Shown piece by piece: positions 59,880 to 64,000 of a stretch of DNA of 64,000 bases. The stretch lies in contig CM068835.1 of assembly GCA_028554795.2 (NCBI GenBank), positions 30,506,311-30,570,310 on the forward strand. The letters run 5' to 3'. Numbering within the stretch: position 1 is the first letter of the stretch; each line of letters starts with the position of its first letter. The DNA is from Sinohyriopsis cumingii. Taxonomy: Eukaryota > Mollusca > Bivalvia > Unionida > Unionidae. Below the pieces are notes generated by a model. The model saw only the letters and a program-made list of their open reading frames with translations. It had not been told where the DNA came from and searched no databases. The translations under genes were made by a program, and so were the position numbers.

Positions 59880-61980
59880 ATTCCCAGTCTACTGCTGCAG
59901 CCTGTAATGGTTAAAAATATATACCATCTTCTCCAGGACCCAGGGAATTTGAAGGCTTCCTTTTCTGAAAGCCAGTTACCAGCATCATTTTGGCTTGCTG
60001 GTACTGCACATACTCGAACTTGTAAAGTGCTGATTTGCCAAGCATGGATGCGGCAGTTAATGTGTGAGCCAAGTTGTTTTATTTGGTGGATCACCATGAG
60101 TTTTACATCAACCTACAAATTGATGTGGAATACAGTGACCACTTCATCAATTGTTGATCTGGTGTCTTTAGCACATTCTCTCCTTGCCAGAGGATAATGC
60201 AGTGATTATACTTGGGCATTCACTCCCACATTACCATAACTCTATGGCCAATGCCCAGACTGCTTATCACTTAAACGTCACCTTATTGGCTTGACTGTCA
60301 TTGCCCTTTGCCATTGCATTTGGTTTGGCGACCGTACTGAAGATGATCGTATGCAAAAGGAGAGAAGTCTAAACCAAGCAAGAGAGCAGTTTAAACCACA
60401 ATCGAATTTAAGTTTTGGAGGCAGTTAGAGAAAAGATTATAAAGTTTTTCCATCCACAAATCTGTCTACAGTTGCCAATATGTCTTGACACTAGGACCAT
60501 CCATCGACAACCTGCCAGACATCATTTTCAGCAGATTTGAATCGACCCTTTTCCGGAAAATGAATGGGTGAGCTAAGCTGTTTCAGTGGGGCTTTGATTT
60601 CTTTTATCCAGCTCCCACCCCTTTCGCTTTCCCCCACCATGGCAGACGTTGCGTCTGATCTGCAGAAGGCGAGAGTTTTACAGACGGAGATCTGCTCTTT
60701 ATTTGCTAGGCTGACGAGGGAGGAAGTTCTCAAGCCTAACTCTCGAGTTCTATTTCAGGCTTTTTCTTGTGCCCAAAACCAACGGAAAGCAGAGGCCGGT
60801 CATAGATCTCAGCCGGCTCAGCAAGTATAAAATGGAGATGGCAAGGTCGATGAATCGATCCAAATATTAGACTCTGTTTCAAGTATGTCAGTTAAAGTGT
60901 CCAAGACTTACGAAAAATGACACAGTGTTAATATCACCATATTTATATAAAGAGCTATATTTAATAACTAAAAATATCATTAATGAAAACATTAAAAGAG
61001 TAATGGACCGATGATATATACCCGATGAACCCTTTCTGAATTTAAGCCCATCTATTCAAGACGCACTGCATCTTAAGTTGATGCTTTTGATTGATCAATA
61101 ACTCAGTAAGAAACATACTGATCCGTCTGGCATACAGTAAGTTGATAAGCCCTTAGATCGCGAATGAGAACATCACGAGGGAGACGGTCAAAAGCCTTAG
61201 ATAAATCCACCAGAATTGCAGTCAAATAAACTTAAGAGTGCTATCCAACTTTTAATATTTGAAACTATCCCTATCCACCCAACTTCACGAAAGTTCCTTC
61301 GGTTTGGTTTGCAAAGAACTATATATTAATTTCCTGCACTCCCAATGACAGTGACTGCAGAGTACTTAGACAACATCTTCAAAAATATAAAAATAAAAAG
61401 CACGGTAAGTTCATCTTTGGTGACGGGCAGGAACAGTCTTCTCTCCCTTCTCGCTCAATTTGGTTTTCTAGCGAATTGGGAGATACATCCCACCTCATCC
61501 GAGGATTGCTTTCCATCTTAGTGTGAAATTTTGAGCGGCCTAACCTCTTTCGCCTTCCTCCAGTGCGTATTGTGCAGATTTTCGAAGTCGCATAGTGTGG
61601 ATTTCCGCGACAGAATTTCTGCAACTCCTCGGTTAGCTAAATGCACCAATGGGTTTCATTCTTCTAGGTGGCAATTGGCAGCACTGGCTTTGTGGCGCCC
61701 GTTTCTGGTCATCTAAAGCACCGTGTTACGATCTCGACCAAGATAAAGCAATTCCTGCATCATTGGCAAGACATCAATGTCTTACGGCAGGATCTCCATT
61801 GAAAAACCCAATCAGAGATTACTGTTTGCATGGACCAAACTCGGTGGCAGCTGAAGTATAAAGGAGAGATTACGTCATATGAACATTGCAGAAATGAAGG
61901 CTGTATTAAATATTTTTCATTGCTTGAAGGATCAGCTATGCGTAATGCTAATTCTCATAATGTGAGACAACTCGGTGATA
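59880..61980 (+). pseudogene. DIRS-like retroelement remnant (gag?-RT-RNase H) with nested LINE
   Basis: Upstream broken frames (59,907-60,480) may be gag. From about 60,745 a frame reads FYFRLFLVPKTNGKQRPVID and LSRLSKYK, the DIRS RT entry. It is cut at about 60,930 by a reverse LINE and resumes at 61,258 as IPIHPTSRKFLRFGLQRTIY, the next RT block. Later come FGFLANWEIHPTSSED and an RNase H-like MNIAEMKAVLNIFHCLKDQL and DNSVIVHTS (about 61,880-61,985). Frameshifts and stops throughout. CpG-richer than the intron remnants, perhaps younger. No recombinase part was seen downstream. Confidence 0.75.
60940..61240 (-). pseudogene. LINE reverse transcriptase fragment, nested in DIRS remnant
   Basis: Reverse frame: AILVDLSKAFDRLPRDVLIR matches the LINE RT block (DLSKAFDxxxHxxLxxKL). 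Nearer the + strand start, KGFIGYISSVHYSFNVFIND aligns without gaps to KGVPQGSxLGPLLFNVFINDLF. Both are damaged. It splits two consecutive RT blocks of the DIRS remnant, so it inserted later. Confidence 0.75.
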
Positions 61981-61989
61981 GTACATACC

Positions 61990-63340
61990 TCCTGAAAATG
62001 GGATAGGGTTGTCGGTCAGGGACTTATGCGTTCTTTTCTAAAAGTTTTTTTTTTTTTAGTGCGTCCTGCTCAAGATCACCGTCTAGATCAGACGCATTTC
62101 CAGGCAAGCATAATGATAATCCATCGAAAGACCTTTTTGTGCGACGAGGTGACACTACAAAGTGCCTACCTTCGTCTCTCCAGTCCCAAATCCAGAAACC
62201 TGGGCTGTTGATGTTTTATTAGTTGGGGCGGTTTTAGGGCTGTCATCCACCAACTGTTCTGGTACTGATGGCAATACAGAAAATGAGTGACAAGACCATG
62301 CAAAGTAGTTCTAATAGCCCCTCTCAGATGTGGACTAGTCATTTGTGAATGATCTGCTTGATGTAGCTATTGACCAGGAACATCCTAATGAGGAATAACC
62401 TGTTAAAATAATCCTAACCTCAGGTATTTCGTCGCTATCAAGATATGTTACTCCTTTATGCCTGAATCTCGTCATAAGAGCCTTGCTTGAAAATAAATTG
62501 TAACCTTTGATCGTGGAAAAAATCTCACGAGCTATAATACCCTCCACTTTAAAGACATACCAGGGAAATTCAGTTCCCATAGTAAACCTATGCAAACGAC
62601 ATGATATTAAAAATTAAATAACTTTAAATTTTTGAGTGCTCATGATCAAATCTATATTTATCAGTATAGATGAAACCTGGATGTCAGCTTCTGTGTAGAG
62701 GAAGGATATGAGCCGCGGCATTTTCTGGACCTGCATGTGTTTGAAACATGTGCTTTCAATTCCGCACCAAAGAGATGGGAACAGGGTGACCTAAATAGAT
62801 CTCTGGGACGGAACCACCTGCAAGCTCTTGCATTATAAGCATCTCCAGTTCATAATTATGCCATCTAATTGCAAAGAAAATTTACTCTAAGAACTTCCGA
62901 TTTTCGGGGGCAGGGGATGCTCTTGCAGACTCAGCCCATATCACCCGAACTCGTTCTAGCCGCCTGTGAAAGAAAATATTTACAAAATCATAGATAAACT
63001 TCATGTTGGATCTTAAACGTTTTATTAGGTACCATGTGCAAAGGTTGATTTTATGGAATATTTAGACCATCTTTCAATCATTTATGATGGTCACATGAAA
63101 TTAGAAATACCAATAATTATTGAAACTGGAACTGTCTGAAGGTGTGATCCATTTGGAAATAATGATATCAGACATTAATCCAGACAATTCCCATATATGA
63201 GAAGTATCTGCGTTCCATGAAAGTGCTTGAAATACATCCAGGTTTTACGCACACTTTTAAGTCAACCCGGAAGTATATCAGAGAGCTTGATAATGATAGT
63301 AATATGTGGCACTTGAGGAAATGACTGGAAGTTTAACATT
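61990..63340. other. intergenic stretch, mostly unassigned
   Basis: Contains an 86-codon - strand frame (62,595-62,335, beginning MHRFTMGTEFPWYVFKVEG) with no recognised family, and otherwise nothing assignable. Relatively CpG-rich. Probably further decayed transposon sequence. Confidence 0.35.
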
Positions 63341-63349
63341 ACACAACGC

Positions 63350-63442
63350 AAGTGAAACATTACGCCTGTGTCGCGTTTCGATACGATTCACGATACACAG
63401 CCTACCATAGCATAAAGTACGTCATCAATACATATATCAACT
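63350..63442 (+). repeat. diverged copy of the hAT left end
   Basis: agtgaaacattacgcctgtg, then cgtttcgatacgattcacga and tacacagcctaccat, align with 31,861-31,950 (ggtgaaacgatacgcctgtg ... cacgatacacagcctatgat). Substitutions are spread along the match and the outermost TIR bases are lost. Only about 90 bp are shared. Confidence 0.85.
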
Positions 63443-64000
63443 TGATGGTCTTTTTATCTTTAGAAGGTCTGTCAGTGGTAGGTGTTACCCTTTTTTATGT
63501 GTGGTAACAACATATTGTTTGTATTTTCGGCATAAATATTACACACAAATAGGCCTGACATCTATTTATAAGCTATTCTCATCCAATGACAAGAGAATGA
63601 AAATACTTCAACAGACTATCAGTTAGATGTTCGCGATTTCAATTCAACTCTTTACGTCATTTCAGGCAGTTCCATTTGATCAGATTCAGGGCTCAACTTG
63701 ACAATTATGCCCATTGATTTGCACTGCATGGATGTTTTTAAAGCATTGTATTATCAGTTTTTATCATCACTTAAACTTTCAGCACATTACGTTGTTATCT
63801 TCAAAAGAGAAGAAATAGTATAATTACCTCATGTAAGGAGACTATCATCTAGAATAGTCATGGTATGTGAGTAATGATGAAAACCACTAAAATCCATCAC
63901 ATTGTACTTCCTGCAGATGCAAAACAATGGCACGGACACAGGCACTCGTTCTTATTGACCGAAAAGGGCATCTAAGTATCTAACCCCCCTTCCCGATTAT
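63443..64000. other. intergenic stretch, nothing recognised
   Basis: No coding or repeat assignment. The remainder could be the interior of a decayed non-autonomous hAT copy, but I could not match it to 31,945-36,370. Confidence 0.35.

Overview
The window is animal nuclear DNA: AT-rich, with GT-AG introns, tRNA-derived SINEs, DNA transposons, tyrosine-recombinase (DIRS-like) retroelement remnants and LINE remnants. The repeats (gatggc/gccaccatgg satellites, very many 30-62 bp minisatellites, a tRNA-headed SINE with a long conserved body) look lophotrochozoan, most likely mollusc. That placement is inference from style, not a database match.

The one recognisable host gene is cortactin (CTTN-like) on the + strand. 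Twelve coding exons can be placed from 10,721 to 55,386. They are spliced in frame, with intact GT/AG sites, into 460 residues plus stop. These hold the end of one 37-residue F-actin-binding repeat, five complete repeats and a final partial repeat, then a helical charged segment, a proline/tyrosine-rich segment and a C-terminal SH3 domain. The N-terminal exons (acidic Arp2/3-binding region and first repeat(s)) were not found and should lie upstream of the window. The 3' UTR probably runs to about 58.85 kb.

Almost everything else is repeat DNA in the introns and flanks. (1) About 20 minisatellite or satellite arrays, including 45 bp (1-1318), 31 bp (8.05-9.53 kb, within a 1.1-kb tandem duplication), 36 bp (39.3-40.0), ~137 bp (40.5-41.4), 62 bp (41.65-42.77), 30 bp (50.74-50.99), 43 bp (51.77-52.80) and 59 bp (53.8-55.2 kb, ending just before the last exon). 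(2) An apparently complete 4.6-kb hAT transposon (31,857-36,469, coding on the - strand) with TIRs, a perfect 8-bp target duplication and an open 670-residue BED-finger transposase split by one intron. A decayed copy of its end lies at 63.35 kb. (3) A 2.57-kb element at 2,676-5,243 with TTAAAGGAGAC ends and a broken THAP exon, best explained as Kolobok/T2-like. (4) DIRS-like remnants scattered from 11 to 62 kb, all in + orientation (recombinase pieces at 11.4 and 21.9 kb; RT/RNase H pieces at 37.1, 48.3 and 60.6 kb), with copies of a shared terminal motif. (5) LINE fragments at 37.7-38.8 kb (+) and 60.94-61.24 kb (-), the latter inside a DIRS remnant. (6) Two clear tRNA-derived SINE families.

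I see no operon, CRISPR array or new multi-gene system. The most informative items are the intact hAT, the Kolobok-like element with a decayed THAP exon, the DIRS remnants with inverted terminal motifs, and the modular repeat-exon architecture of cortactin.
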